Positions 44,606-57,098 are shown, numbered from the stretch's first letter. The stretch is DNA of 64,000 nucleotides from Actinernus sp. WN-2022 (GCA_030867875.1 JAOWCC010001501.1:20489524-20553523); one strand, 5' to 3'. Notes: generated by a model not told the origin, from the letters alone. Made by a program: numbers and translations.

Positions 44606-47584
44606 TACATAAAGGCACTCATTTAGTTTAGGAGCACGAATGCCCGGCCGGAGATCGAATCCATATCTACCATGATCAATAACGGAGGCAATCCCAGTAC
44701 CTCTTTTTAACATCTTACAAATGTCAGCATTTTTCTAATGGAGATATAACGAGCCGTGAGCACTTGTCATAGCTTTTAATAAAAGCCATTTGAGTTCAGA
44801 GAATTCACTTGTCTGGGGTAATTAATAAATTACTTTTCTCGACTAATATCTCACATTGTGTACAACATACCACTATTTCCTGTATCCTAAACAAAAACAG
44901 TCTTCCTTAGTCTTCAGTTTGATTAACCGGGACGGAATATAATCCTTATTAACTAGAACTATCCCGCTGCGAAGTCTTTAGCTAACAAAATAAGCTATTT
45001 TTGTGATCGTTCTAGAATTTGTGACCTCTCGCAGTTACACGAGACACACTTGGCAAATTGGCTCGAATCTTGAGAAACTCGAACAACAACTGGTTAAAAT
45101 TCACAGACTACAAGAAGCAGTACTAGCCTAGTACAGACACCTCGCCAAGTATCAAAACTTTATGAATCTCGTTTAAATAAATAGACCAAATCCTAAAGTC
45201 CCCCTAAAGTATTTCTATTCGGCACGCAAACAGTATTTCCGAGTTTCGGCCATCTTCGTGAAAAATAGAAAAGCACTTTCGAGTTCCGAGAACCATGCAT
45301 TGTTCTACCTGAAACTTTGGGCACTCTTCGTAAAATAGTTATAAGGATATAAGACATCACCTTTTTCTTTTCCAAACTAAGTACTACGATTTCCATTCAA
45401 CCTACCTGTATTATTTTGTCGCCTTCTTGGTCGAAACTAGTTTCAGAAGTCTTTCGGATGTCCCAAACTAGGATTACAATTTCTATATTAATCAATTTCC
45501 ATCAGTCCCCGACGCTCAATATCCACAGTAATGGTGCTCTGTGAGACTAGCTTTGTCTCTTGGAATGACAACAATGTCGGTGAGAAGATTTGGATGTTAA
45601 TCCGCTTTTGCGTAGGGAACTGAAGTGCCTTCAACTTTGCAAAAGAAACTTTCCCCGTTTCCTTAAATCTTAGCAGTTCCGTTTAAAACCTCAAGAGCGC
45701 GTCCTTTAGAGGAATAACGTCGTTTTTTTAAGGCATTTGTAAAGCAAAAATATGTTCGTGTTTTGGAGACATTTGTTTGGTTTTTTGGCTGCAGTGGGTA
45801 GCGTCTGAGAACCGGCTAAACTCGAAGGGGGTGCATTTGGATTTTATTGACAAACTCTGCCGATAAATTTGGGGATGTTTTGACGTAAGAGCTTGCTGGC
45901 TGACGTGAGCAATACATTTTCAGTGCTGCCTGGAGGACCGTTTAGAGGTTCCTTGCCTAAATCTGTCTAACATGGACTACTTTAAGGTACTGAAATGCTT
46001 TGTTTGTTGTGGTTTAGAAGCTGAATGAGATCGTGTCTTTGTAGCGCGGTGGGTGCCGATTAGTTTAGTCACTGATTAGTATATGACGATGCAATTATGT
46101 TTTATTTAGAAAAGTAGCGAGACTGGTTAATTACTAAGAATATTACTTTCGTGGTTTGCTTACAAATTACAACACTGACAAGAGGCTATCGCTAAAGTTT
46201 TCAAAAGTTTGAAACTTTGCCTAACTTTTCTCATGTTCACGTTAATTTGTGGTTGTTGATGATGATCAATTAAATAATTTTGATTACAAAATCTTAAATG
46301 ACCTTAAACAAGCTTGACTTCTTTTTAAGCCTATATTTCTGAGAGGCTCCTTAGAATCAGAAGCCGAATTGTATTCTAAATTTCGTGCTTGATAATTCGG
46401 AACTACTTTTCAGTAAGCCGCCCATTTCATCAGGTACGAATACAAAACAATTAAAAGGATAAGATTGCACAGTTTGGAGCGGCATAGCTCAGAAACTGTG
46501 TGACAAATATCAGGGGAGTAGGACAGGAAATAATTACAGGAAAAAAGCCATTCAATCCAACATATGAAACAACAAAATAGGCTATCACCAAGCACTCCTG
46601 AAATGGAGAACTGATATAAAGTTCTTGCTTCCTCTCTTCGAAAAAACCTGAATCGTTTTCAAGTTGTTACACAAGACTGCGATTTAATTTCATGATTTCT
46701 TCTGCTACTTGTGTACAAACAACTGTTGCCACTACTTTGTCTTGAATGACAAGTACCGTTCAAAGCCCTAAGGCTAGGCCCTGCACTAAAGACAAACGAC
46801 TGGCTAATGTCCGAGATCATGAAATGTGTTGTCTTAGTGGCGTAGGACTTCTTCCTGTCCATGCATATGCATATTTGTCAACCTCGTTTGTCCTTATTTT
46901 CGTCTACAGATTCAGCCGACACTGTTTTCCTCACCGATTCATGAGTTAAAACTGATTCAGGCCATCAAGTGAGACATTTAGTATTGACGTTTTATAGTTT
47001 TAGGCCATCATACCGGTGGAACAATACAGAATATTTTTCTGCCGGTTGAACGCTAAGAACAAGCACGATTTTCGCCGGCTTCCCGCGAGATCCAGTTGCT
47101 TAATTCTCATCCTTTTTGCTCCCATAGTTGTTTTGATTTTCCCTGACAAACCGCTCTTGCTGCTCAATGTATTCTTCGCAATTGAGCTTAGTTATCAACC
47201 GCCATTATTTCGCTTAAATGCCTCTCAGAGGATTTGAGGTCGTTAGCATTCCTTCGTCGCACACCGTCGTGAAATGAAACTATATCTATCGAACACGTAT
47301 ACCATTCTACATCTCAATAGCACATTCAATTGATACCTTTAAGTGTATAAATCAAAGGGATAACATAGGATACACACTCGCATAGCTACACAAACATTGT
47401 AAATGTAAAAATAAATAAATAGATAGATAAAATATCTGAAATATAAAAACAATAGGAGGAGAGCAACGCTGTTGTGTCTCAGTTGAGACGGCTGAAACTA
47501 CTAAATAGTTGAAACTGAAACCTACTAGCTAGGTTTATCTGTTGTTTTGCATTTTCTTAATGCTAACGCACAACTAGAAATAAA
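44606..47584. other. About 3 kb with no gene recognised
   Basis: AT-rich sequence with frames of at most 73 codons, several of them overlapping on opposite strands. No LINE, SINE or inverted-repeat boundary was recognised. Confidence 0.4.
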
Positions 47585-48100
47585 CAAGGGCACCCAACGA
47601 GTACTTTTTGAAATTCGTTTGAAACCAGTTGTCTGCATGCAGCTTATCTATAGCCATTTTAAAGCGCCTACTATGTCTTTTGACGTATTCTAGAAAGCTA
47701 TTAGCTGTTCCGATTTTCTAGGTGGAAATCGCGTCAACCGAAAATACTATGGCAAAATATTCCCGGCCTACGAATTTGTTAGTAGTCTTGAACAGAAACA
47801 AGAATTTTCTAGCCCAAGTAACTTCATGTTGCAAAGTTTTGTGGAGGTACGATTTTTTTAGAGATTCTTTTTTCCTTTAGGCAATTGTTAGGGAATGAAA
47901 ATGTGTTGTTCTGACTCTATTGATCAGACGAATTGGGACGTACGAATATTTTAGGGGAAATCTTTTAGTCTCCTTTTTCTTCTATAATTTTCTAGGGATT
48001 GAAAACAAATTTTCTAGGCAGTATTTCAGAAAACAATTTACTAGGGAAAAATTACTCTCCCGAACAGCTTTTTAACCGAAAACTTCGTTGGGTGCCCTTG
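47585..48100. mobile_element. TIR element CAAGGGCACCCAACGA with 6-bp target duplication
   Basis: It starts CAAGGGCACCCAACGA and ends TCGTTGGGTGCCCTTG, a perfect 16-bp inverted repeat, flanked by AATAAA at 47579-47584 and 48101-48106. It is 516 bp long with no transposase. The superfamily is not assigned; a 6-bp duplication alone is not decisive. Confidence 0.85.
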
Positions 48101-48274
48101 AATAAACAGTGAACCTTGAACCCATAAGAAGGTATTATGTCTTTATCTTACCAAAAACTTCGTGATGCAATGCTGTGGTTTATGCCAGCTTTATTTCCTT
48201 TGAAAATCGCCTTATCAAAATCTGATACCTTGGAGAGATTATTCTAAGATTATAGGGCTTTTATTGTTAATTCT

Positions 48275-49832
48275 TTTTAGTCGAATAACTCAAACCAGTC
48301 AGGGTTCAGGAAAAAGTACAGTACCGAGATAGGACTTGCCTATATAGTGGACTCTCTTTAATTCAATCTGGATAACTGAGAACCATGTCAATGGAATGGT
48401 TCTAGTCGATTACAAAAAAGCGTTCGACATGGTCGACCATGCAACTCTTTTCAAGAAGCTTGAAGTGTACAGATTTGATACTAACGTACACTGACGCTTG
48501 GTTCAATTCGTACCTTACCGGCTGCAAACAACTTGTTACATTCAAGGGTCAGTCGTCATCTACTATATCTATTACAACAGGGGTACCATAGTTATCTACC
48601 CTCGGTCCGCTTCTCTTTGTAATGTTTATCATATCAATTACCTGCCTTTATACGTAAATATGCAGGTAGATCTGTTTGCAGATGACACTACTCTTCTAGC
48701 ATCCTCAGATTACATGAATGTGAAGTTACTAACGTTGATGAATGGGCTGCTAGCTGCCAATAAGCTTTCGTTAAATTCTATGATGACTAATACCATCTTA
48801 ATAAGTGGCTCACGTCTGAAAGCTAAGCTCACTCCAGATGCTCGAGAACTTAACATTGATTTAAATGGTACTAAGCTAGAGCAGGTCAATAATGTCAAAC
48901 TCAGGTTTAGAACTAGACGAAGCTTTAAATTTTGACAACCATGTCGAAGCCTTATCTATTAAGATATCGAAGCGTACTGGTATACTAAATAGAATTAAGA
49001 GTTGTCTGCCTAGAGATGAGCGCATCTTGTTCAACAATGCCATGATTAAGATCCTACTTTTGTGTTTCCTGGACAAGTTGCAGTAAGGACAATATAAATA
49101 AGATCTTTAGACTTCAGAAGCGCTGCGCTAGAGTTATCGTAGGCGCCCAGCGACGCCATTCTACGGTAAATCTTTTTAATAAATTTGGCTGGTTACCATT
49201 TTTTGTAGAATCAGACATTAAGAGGTGTATGTTGGCGTATAAGCGCACAATTGGTGAAACACCAGGCTATATTAATTAATGAGATGATAAGGCTAAACAG
49301 TGTGCAGCACAATAGGAGAACGCGCAGTGCGCACCTTAGCTTTATAACACTTCGTTATGTTAGAGAAAAGGAGGCAGGTCGGTCTTCTACAGTTACGACT
49401 ATCAAATGCTGGAATAAGCTACCTATTTACTGAAGAGGAAGATCTTGCTGCAATAGGGAATAAAAACGAGGCTACGTAGATTGACACAGTTTAGAAATGT
49501 TTGTATAAGCATTTTCGTTTATTTCAAGCAACTTTTAATCAATTTACCACATTTCATGAAGCTAGGATTTAAATTTGTATTTTCCATTGTATATTATATA
49601 TTTAGACACTAGTTATTATCCATAAATTATAAGATGATTTACACTTACTTGCTTAGATGTAAGTCATTATTAGTCGTTTAATTAATTAGTGAATGGCATT
49701 TTAGCTTATTGATCTTGTATCCTAGTCGTATTGTCTGTATTTATATGTTGAGGGCCACAAGTTTATTAGTACTATGTACATTTTAGTGTCACCCTCTTTA
49801 AATAAAGATTGATTGATTGATTGATTGATTAA
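48275..49832 (+). mobile_element. LINE fragment with reverse-transcriptase domain and GATT tail
   Basis: RT motifs appear in order in shifting frames: QSGFRKKYSTEIGLAYIVDS near 48300, LVDYKKAFDMVDH near 48400, LFADDTTLLASS (the catalytic FADD box) near 48670, then FDNHVEALSIKISKRTGILN, RLQKRCARVIVGAQRRHSTV and the C-terminal IKCWNKLP. The 3' end is a short GATT array at 49806-49830. The 5' end, including the endonuclease, is missing and many frameshifts are present. Confidence 0.85.
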
Positions 49833-50557
49833 GTTTACTCGTTCCTGCATTATTTCAAATAATTCGAAGAATTTTCCGCCATTTTGCCTAAGCTCTAATT
49901 GTCAGCAATTATTTCCATTTCTCGACAGCCAAAGTTTTAGAAGTTTGACGAAACAGTTTTTCGTTACTTTTCATTGGTCAAACGAAATGTTAAACTGTCA
50001 ATTTGCTTGACAGCTGCGATAAAATATTTCGACTCGAACTTCGCAACATGATAAGACGGAGTATTCGCCGAGTATTCACCAAGTATATTCCAAGTATTCC
50101 AAAAAAGGAATACACCAAAAACACTACAATATTATTTACATTATCAAATACATAAAATTCCTAAGCGAAGTACTAAAAGTAGCGACTAATTTCCACATTT
50201 CGGAAGAGGCCTTTTTTATGTGCAGTATTTCGGCGAGGTATTCTAATTTCGGAATAGCTGGAATCAGGAGCCATTACCAGCTGGAATCAGTCACCAAAAA
50301 CGCGCCTCTAGAGCTCGAGTTAGAATGCTTAGCGTTTAAATAAAATTACTGCAAACAGTTCGAGAATAAGAAAGAAAAGCGTTCAGTCCGACACCACCTA
50401 ACGTCACGTATATGCGGGTATGGTTTACCGGGGGGGGTTAGGGGGACCGAGAGCCGTATTGGTTTAGCCTGAGTTTTGTATGGGTTTTGGCGGCGTAGAG
50501 GGAGCTTTTTACCAGGCGTCAGGGCATAATGCTGAAAACGCGAGAAGAGTGGGTGCG

Positions 50558-50840
50558 AGGCTCTGTTACCACAAGTTGCACGAAAAGTTCTCCTCGTGCA
50601 ACTTGTTTTCCCTCAAAATTTCAAGTCGCATGACGAAATTAGGTTTCTACTTCCTGCAACAAATTGTTATCATTTGCACGAATACATGACGTGTAACATG
50701 GGTGGTGCAACTTGTCTCACGACACTTAAAACATTCCAACCAATCATATTTTTAATATTACGTGTAACATACTCGCATGCAACTTGCAATTTTTTTTGCG
50801 AGAGAAGTTGCATGAAAAAGTGTACCGTGAAACAGGGCCT
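50558..50840. mobile_element. Fold-back element with repeated TGCAACTTG words
   Basis: The ends GGCTCTGTTACCACAAGTTG and the complement of AAGTTGCATGAAAAAGTGTA, ACCGTGAAACAGGGCC face each other. TGCAACTTG or CAAGTTGCA occurs at least five times, giving several alternative stems. It stops just 17 bases before the FGF-A ATG. Confidence 0.6.
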
Positions 50841-50857
50841 TTACTAAGCAAAACAAA

Positions 50858-53800
50858 ATGTGTATTTTTTTTCAGTGGTACGTGATATTTCTAGTTTCAC
50901 TTGGGTTCATCATAACCACACATCAATTCCCTTCCGGTCGCAAGAGGCCGAAACTGGGAGCCCAAGAAAACAAGCCAAGTTCAAGCCACCACAGGTGTCC
51001 ACATGTCGACACGAATGCTTCCGGTACGATCAAGCTGAACAGGGAAATCTTTGCTCTTCCTAAAACTGCCCCAACTAATGCACGTAAAATACGCTTGTAC
51101 TGTCGTACGGGATATCTTCTGGAAGCGGTGAATAAAAAGAGAGTTCGTGGTACCACTAATACAAGCAGCGTATTCAGTAAGTAATGCACTAGTCAATTGA
51201 AACCCCCACCCCCCTGGTCCCGGGGAAGGGTGGGGGATTTGACAGAGACCTGATCAAAAATCATCAATACCCCCACCCCCAGAGGCTTTAGTTCAGATCA
51301 AACGCCCCTATCCCCGGGGCAAGAAAGTTGAGATCAAAAATTTTGAAGGGAAAAAGCTTTTAAAAGGAGAGATTTTTAATGTTCTTCTTCCAAGATTTGT
51401 GTAGCTCTTATAGTTTTCTTTAGTAATCACACGAACTATGTCTCTCTTGGCTGAAGTTCAGCTTGAAGGAGAACTCGTCTGTACTCTAAAATCAACCTAC
51501 CATCTATAGAAAGATTTATTCAAAAGAAGTATCAGCTTGTCCGCCATCTTGGAAGCTTCCTTACTAGTTCCCAGTTCCCCTCTTCCCCGAGGTGGGGACA
51601 CCCGAAAAGTCGAAGTCAGTCAAATCTACTACCCCCACGGGACAGACTGTGGTTCAAAAGTGATCAATGCCCCTGTTATCCCCAACCCTTCCCCGGGACC
51701 TGGGGGGTGGGGGTTTCAATTGACTAGTGCATAACATCAGTCCACTTCAGTAAATATTTAGTTTGCTTATTATATCTTAGGAGCTCAGGGGATCATCTGA
51801 GAGCGTGAAATTCAATGCGGATCCCACTGAAGTTTTACAGTCGTTACATGCGGAAATTAGACTGCGAACAGTCCCTCCTTTTCCCTCCATTGATAGTAAT
51901 CCGCTCGACGGCCTGCCATATTTTCTCTTCGCTCGCTCCGCTCGCAAATTACTATCAATGGAGGGACTGTTCGCAGTCTATGTGAAAATTGAAGGAAAAC
52001 ATGAAGGGAATAAAGGGTTACATGATAGCCTGTGAACAGGTTCATGGCAGGAAGAGAAGTAGGGGGAAGGAGAACCTGCACCGGACGCGATACAAATTTG
52101 AACATCTGCGTCTAAAATTCTGACGCAAACTCCTATTGGTCCATTCTACAATGAAACATCAGATTTCATGTTCAATTGCGTTCGGCACGAGTGAGCATGG
52201 AGCGGCGTCTGAACCGAGCCTAATGATGGATCAATGTAGGGGCTCTTCTTCTTCCCCTATTACCATGGTAATGGTAGCAGGCTCTTCTCCTTCCCCTATT
52301 ACCATGAGCCTGGAAAGTTACACGAAAGAGTGCAAAACTTTGCCCAAAATGTCAAAAAGTTTCACGGGTAAGAGGAAATACAATGCAAAAACATGAACCA
52401 TGATTTCGGCACGTTTTTGACAATTAATTGTGACGGACGAATGCTTTAATCGGTAACCAGGAACTGGAAACAGTGATCTCTTTAAACTCAATTAAAAGTC
52501 TCAATTAAAAGTCGCGTGAGCTCCCTTCGTTCTCTTCTTCACAGACGTCCGACCAAAGTTAGTCGATGGCCACGAACGAGTTTTCGCAATACTGAGCGGT
52601 CTAACGGATAAACAAAACTTTGTTTACATTCCACATCGACTTTAGTTGATTATACTGAGGCCAAGTGATAAGCTGCCAGTCGGTCCCCGGCAGTAAACTA
52701 TCTCAAAACAGGGCTAAACCATCTAAGTCTGCCCCTAAGATAAATAAATAAACGAATATCTAAGTTTTTGTTCAATATTAAAAACTAAAAGTAGCTCCAA
52801 ACTCGATCGAGATGTGACCTTGAAAAAGTTTTATTTAACTCTATTTGTCATTTACTGACTTTTGGAATTGCCCTCAAGATAGCGGCCGCCACAGGAATGT
52901 GTAACGTCACACAAGAACCATCTGTTGCGTAACACGGCTTCAACACAGTCACAGTAGGAGAAACTTCCAAAGGCTTAATCTGCTTAATGAATCAAAAGAG
53001 AACTCTTCCTATTTTTTCTAACTTGTGAACATGTTCGACAGTGTTTATGGGAAGTGTGACAGCGAGCTCACTGTCGGTGCATTGAAATAATGCTTAAGTC
53101 ATTCGTTGCGGCCGCAACGCGGATTTCCTCACAATGTAAAGGATTTTAATTCTAATATTTTAATCTTTAAAATAAACTTTTGAACATCGCATGAAACCGA
53201 ATCAGGAAAAGCTTGCGAGTAAAAGGAAGTAACATTAAAATTCCATCATGCCCTTTTTTACCCTTTCATGCCCCGATTTGTCTAAGTTTTTTAATTAACA
53301 AACTTCTAGTTTTGATCGCGTGTACGTGTTTCGCGGTTAACTAAAAAAATAGAGTAATCGAAGTTTCGTTAGATGAAAAGGAAAAAAGCAGTAAGAATTC
53401 ATGACTTAGAGGGGATTCTTTTTCTTTGAGAATTTCTGTCGTGCAACGGAAACCAATACGTAACAACATGACCAAACAAAATAAAGAAACAAAGTTGTTA
53501 GTCTGTTGTTGTCCAATCTCTTTTTGGCTCTGACGCGGCGGCGGTTAGCATACCTTAATTGACTTTTAGAGCAGATTTCGTATGAGTGGGACAAAAATAC
53601 GGCATGGCCGCAGCCCTACCAAAACCAACTGTAACTCTGTAATCTGATTGGATCAGAAAGACAAAAACAATAGGGAAACCATTTCAATGTCGCGGTATGT
53701 CGTACAGTAACCGTGGCGTAAGTCATTGTCGTAACTTGCCCACTCATACGAAATCCGCTCTAGTTCATCACACCAGTACGGTGTTTTTCGATCGGACTAC

Positions 53801-54854
53801 TTTTGTTTTAACTTCAGTTAGACATGGCATAAACAGGCATGGACGATTCCATAAAGTATTTTCTTCTTCTTTACTCCTGTAGCCTGGTTTGAGCTGCAGT
53901 CGTACGGACGCAGCATTATCAGACTGAAGCACATGGAGACAAGACGGTACCTGGCAATTAACAGGAAGGGAAGAGTACTCATGCAGGTATCGGTACCTTA
54001 TTTATACCGGGGAGGGGAGGGGAGGGGGATGGGGAGGGGGTGCTCTAATTTATCGGTATAAAATATATTTCAGTCCGTCATATGTTTCATTTGCATTGTA
54101 TATTAGGTATCCGTCATTCTCTGATCTTGTTTCTTAGTTTTCTATCACGCCCTCTCATTACATCAGCATATTATATCTTTTTTTAGTCTCATGTTTGTAT
54201 ATTTGAATTTGCAACGGCTTTTATATCTTCACAACTTGTAAACCCTGATGAAGGATGGCCGTACCAGCCGAAATATTGGTCTAATATAATCATTCCCTAA
54301 CTGTACAAATCAGCGTTGCATCATTCTATTAATATATGTGCGGAGGTTTCGTAAAATTCCGGGTTATAGATGATTCAGAATAATCAAGCTGGGAGAAAAC
54401 CCGGGTTCGTTTTCACAATAATTTGGAAATACGGGTTTTGGAGCTATTTGTTCTTGTAAAACCGGGTCCAGTTCTGTACCCGGCCATGAGCGCACATACA
54501 TACCTATTTAACATACGATTGTTTACTTTTCACATCCATATCTTCGAAAAATATGATAATCATAGGCTTCCGTTCACGATTTACTTTCTTACGTACGTTT
54601 GTGTTCTCTTGTCAGCGTAAATTTGGGGATTTTACGTTGCGTTTTTACAGATGACGGTCAAAATGTAGGCGACTGCGTGCATTTTAAGGTGCAGTTATCG
54701 CATTTGGTAATTTAGGCTATTATTTTATGCCATCATCCCAGACGTCGCCGTCGTGGTTGCTCAAACAGGACTTTCATATGCTTTGAGTTGACCTCGTGAG
54801 GCCTTTTTTACTGCTGGCAGAGATCTCTTCCTTCCCACGGCAAGACACACAGAC

Positions 54855-54885
<31 letters not shown>

Positions 54886-56433
54886 GAGAGGGAGAGAGAG
54901 ACAGAGAGATACCTCTGAGATACCTACCGCCTCACTGGTTCGCTCAGCTGGTAGAGCACGGTCTAGAGTGCGGGAGGTCGGGGATTCGAATTCCGGCCGC
55001 GTCCTTGGGCAGGGTCGTATAATCCGTTGGCCTTGTCTCCTTCTACTTCTAATCTATACGAGGGGACGTAAAAGAACCTGTTGTGTTATTTCGAGAAAGA
55101 GTTAGGGGATTGTCTCCCCACACAACAGACTGGTATTCTGAGGTACTAACAATCACTCATGATTGTAAACTGCACGGCAGCACATTGCGCCACAATAGCA
55201 GTCTGTATCACATTATATAACCTTGTGAAGCGCATTTGAATATATTCATACAGAATTTGCGCTATATAAATGAATACTTTACCTTTTTTACCGATGCTTT
55301 CTTTGTCGCGCATGCGTTTGGGTTACCTAGCAACCCTGTCATAATCCTCCACGTGATTTTAAAACTCGATGTCTATCAACTAACGTGGACTCAAATAGTG
55401 TAAGCGATGTGTTGTGTTTTCCATGTGCATCACGCATTTCCGGTAATACTGCCTTCAAAACATGTTTGGTTCGTTCACGGTTGTATTCTCTCTCCTCGCC
55501 GTTGGAAGGAAGAGACGTTTGCTAGCTGTAAAAAAGAAATATCTTCACGATTTAAGGGGCCCTGTTGGAAGGGCTCAATCCCGGTTTCTGGAAAACTACC
55601 CACCCACCCCTCCCTTGCATGGATATGCATCGTTCTATTAATGATTAGCCATTAAAGGTTAGGTTGAAGTGTGGGGGAGGGGTGGGGGTTTGTTCTATTA
55701 ATGATTAACCATTAAAGGTTAGGTTGAAGTGTGGGGGAGGGGTGGGGGTTTGTTCTATTAATGATTAACCATTAAAGGTTAGGTTGAAGTGTGGGGGGAG
55801 GGGTGGGGGTTTCCAAGAAACCGGCATTGATCCGTTGGAAGCAAGGATGGCGGAGTGATTTGAGCGCTTGTCTCTTACCTCTGTGGCCCGGGGATTGATT
55901 CCCGGACCCGCCGCGTCATTCTTGCTTCGAGGGGTTTTCTCCGGGACCTCCAGCTTTCCTCCGGGACCTCCAGCTTTCCTCCCTCCTCAAAAACGTCAAC
56001 CCGAATAAATTCAAAACAAATATGGCGAAAAACGCTGAGTTCGGCGATACTCTTCGTAATATTCTGAATGACTTAATTAAATCTCTGCGAAGAGCTCAAG
56101 TGAAGAGCTCATATGACGAGCTTGTGGGACAAGATGGCGGCGGTATTTTCCCGGCGGAACATTGCTGCGTTCTGATTGGTCTGAACTGCTTTAATTGGCA
56201 GGTGTGGAACTATGAATTTTATTTAGTTTTCTCTCTCTTAGGCTCGCCTGCACGAAGACAGTCTGTTGAAGACGAAACATGAGCAAAATGACTTCCACAG
56301 CTTTGCATCCCATAAGTTCTACGCTCGCCACCGCCACGATCTGTTTATCGGCATTAAAAAGAACGGGTTTTGCAAGCCTCCGAGACATACATTCCCCGGA
56401 CAAACTGCTGTGCAGTTTATGATACTCGACTAA
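50858..56433 (+). CDS. Fibroblast growth factor gene FGF-A (three exons, about 204 aa)
   Basis: Exon 1 (50858-51176) begins MCIFFQWYVIFLVSLGF, a signal-peptide-like hydrophobic start, then RKRPKLG, and ends with the FGF core start IRLYCRTGYLLEAVNKKRVR; donor CA|GTAAGT, phase 1. Exon 2 (53883-53986, exactly 104 nt) encodes WFELQSYGRSIIRLKHMETR and RYLAINRKGRVLMQ. Exon 3 (56242-56433) encodes HEQNDFHSFASHKFY, LFIGIKKNGFCKPP and GQTAVQFMILD, then TAA. These match the FGF beta-trefoil pattern (RLYCRTG, G-YLAMN, N-F-SYAS, YVGIKKNG-K-G, GQ-A-FL). All phases agree. A GTATTTTTTTTCAG acceptor-like tract at 50862-50875 leaves open that exon 1 starts at 50876 behind an unseen upstream exon. Relation to named FGF subfamilies is not determined. 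Confidence 0.88.
51184..51732. mobile_element. G/C-run TIR element in FGF-A intron 1
   Basis: ATGCACTAGTCAATTGAAAC at the left pairs with GTTTCAATTGACTAGTGCAT at the right, followed inward by long C-runs or G-runs (ACCCCCCTGGTCCCGGGGAA). It starts 7 bases after the exon 1 donor. The G-runs could form G-quadruplexes. Interior frames are not coding. Confidence 0.85.
51859..51980. mobile_element. Palindromic MITE TAGACTGCGAACAGTCC
   Basis: TAGACTGCGAACAGTCCCTC pairs with GAGGGACTGTTCGCAGTCTA, and CCTCCATTGATAGTAAT with ATTACTATCAATGGAGG. The loop is GC-rich. Confidence 0.9.
52225..52312. repeat. Short direct repeat
   Basis: GGCTCTTCTTCTTCCCCTAT followed by TACCATG recurs about 50 bases later as GGCTCTTCTCCTTCCCCTAT, TACCATG. 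Intronic. Confidence 0.7.
52313..53560. other. FGF-A intron 1, nothing recognised
   Basis: No domain-bearing frame or repeat boundary was recognised in this part of the intron. Confidence 0.4.
53567..53762. mobile_element. MITE with TAGAGCGGATTTCG ends
   Basis: TAGAGCAGATTTCGTATGAG, TGGG on the left pairs with CCCACTCATACGAAATCCG, CTCTA on the right. It lies 120 bases before FGF-A exon 2. Confidence 0.8.
54004..54042. repeat. G-rich tract 17 bases after FGF-A exon 2
   Basis: Repeated GGGGAGGGGA words give at least six runs of four or more guanines on the coding strand just after the exon 2 donor, a potential G-quadruplex near a splice site. Confidence 0.8.
54595..54770 (+). repeat. Dispersed repeat shared with 4560-4770
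   Basis: Contains AAAATGTAGGCGACTGCGTG and ATTATTTTATGCCATCATCC, matching the left-end copy. Intronic in FGF-A. Confidence 0.6.
54845..54915. repeat. (GACA)n/(GAGA)n microsatellite
   Basis: Imperfect GACA and GA repeats covering about 70 bases, directly upstream of a SINE. Confidence 0.9.
54944..55290 (+). repeat. tRNA-derived SINE, family C
   Basis: The head GCTCAGCTGGTAGAGCACGG and box B-like GGGATTCGAATTCCGG lead into a body with AACCTGTTGTGTTATTTCGA and a 3' end TTTGCGCTATATAAATGAAT, a tail type seen in many animal SINEs mobilised by LINEs. It is unrelated in body to families A and B. Intronic in FGF-A. Confidence 0.8.
55574..55832. mobile_element. Fold-back element with three 60-bp G-rich tandem units
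   Basis: The left end CTCAATCCCGGTTTCTGGAA pairs imperfectly with TTTCCAAGAAACCGGCATTG on the right. Between them lie three copies of a 60-bp unit (GTTCTATTAATGATTAACCA, then GGTTAGGTTGAAG, then GGGGGAGGGGTGGGGG) at about 55631-55812. Each unit has a strong G-quadruplex candidate. Confidence 0.8.
55845..56010 (+). repeat. Diverged SINE related to family A
   Basis: The head GATGGCGGAGTGATTTGAGC, TCTTACCTCTGTGGCCC and GATTGATTCCCGG resembles family A, with a GTTTTCTCCGGGACCTCC body in which a 20-bp unit is tandemly doubled. It lies 230 bases before FGF-A exon 3. Confidence 0.6.
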
Positions 56434-57095
56434 AACCCAGTCATTTAGCGACTCGTTGCCTTGGCGATGCTTTGTAACTGCGCATGCGCACTAACTCATC
56501 TGTGTCTGTCACGTGACTTAATTTTGGAAATGATAAGCAAGGTGTTGTGGTTTCAGTAGGTGGTGTGGTTTATAGGTAGTGTTGTGGTTGAGGTGGGGGT
56601 TGTAAATAAACAGTAACCTACTTGTGGCGTTGAAAGATTATCCATATTGTCCATATAATAAAAAGAAAATTGCACTGTGATTTCAGATATCCGGTTTATC
56701 CGGTACCCTGGATGCCAGAGGAACAGATATAATAATGTCCAAGGACAAATATCAGTCCATATTTCAATGTCTCAAAGTAGATTATTGTCTTTATAATCCT
56801 TCTATAATAGTTTCTTGTATGGGAGCGCTGATAGGCGGAGAGCAAATATAGGGTCACGTGACGCGATTATACCAATTACGTGGGAGAAAATATAGCAGGT
56901 TTAGCAGCCAGTTCTTATTAAACGATTTAAAGGCCTTGTTTCCATGCAATATAAATCATGTATTTGAGTGTGTGTGGAGGAAAGGAGGTTGTTGCTATTG
57001 GTTACTTTAGTTAACAAATAAACGTGGTTCGCCCATGAGCGCACGCTCATTGGCCAAAAGCGATCACGTGACGAGAATTTTGTGATGAACAATAA
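56434..57095. other. FGF-A 3' flank
   Basis: The only AATAAA-like signals noted are TGTAAATAAACAGT near 56603 and ATAATAAAAAG near 56655, either of which could serve FGF-A polyadenylation. No other gene is recognised. Confidence 0.35.
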
Positions 57096-57098
57096 CGA

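Noticed and set aside
55631..55812. Interstitial telomere-like sequence (GGTTAGG)
   Set aside because: GGTTAGG occurs once per 60-bp unit and is not a TTAGGG array.
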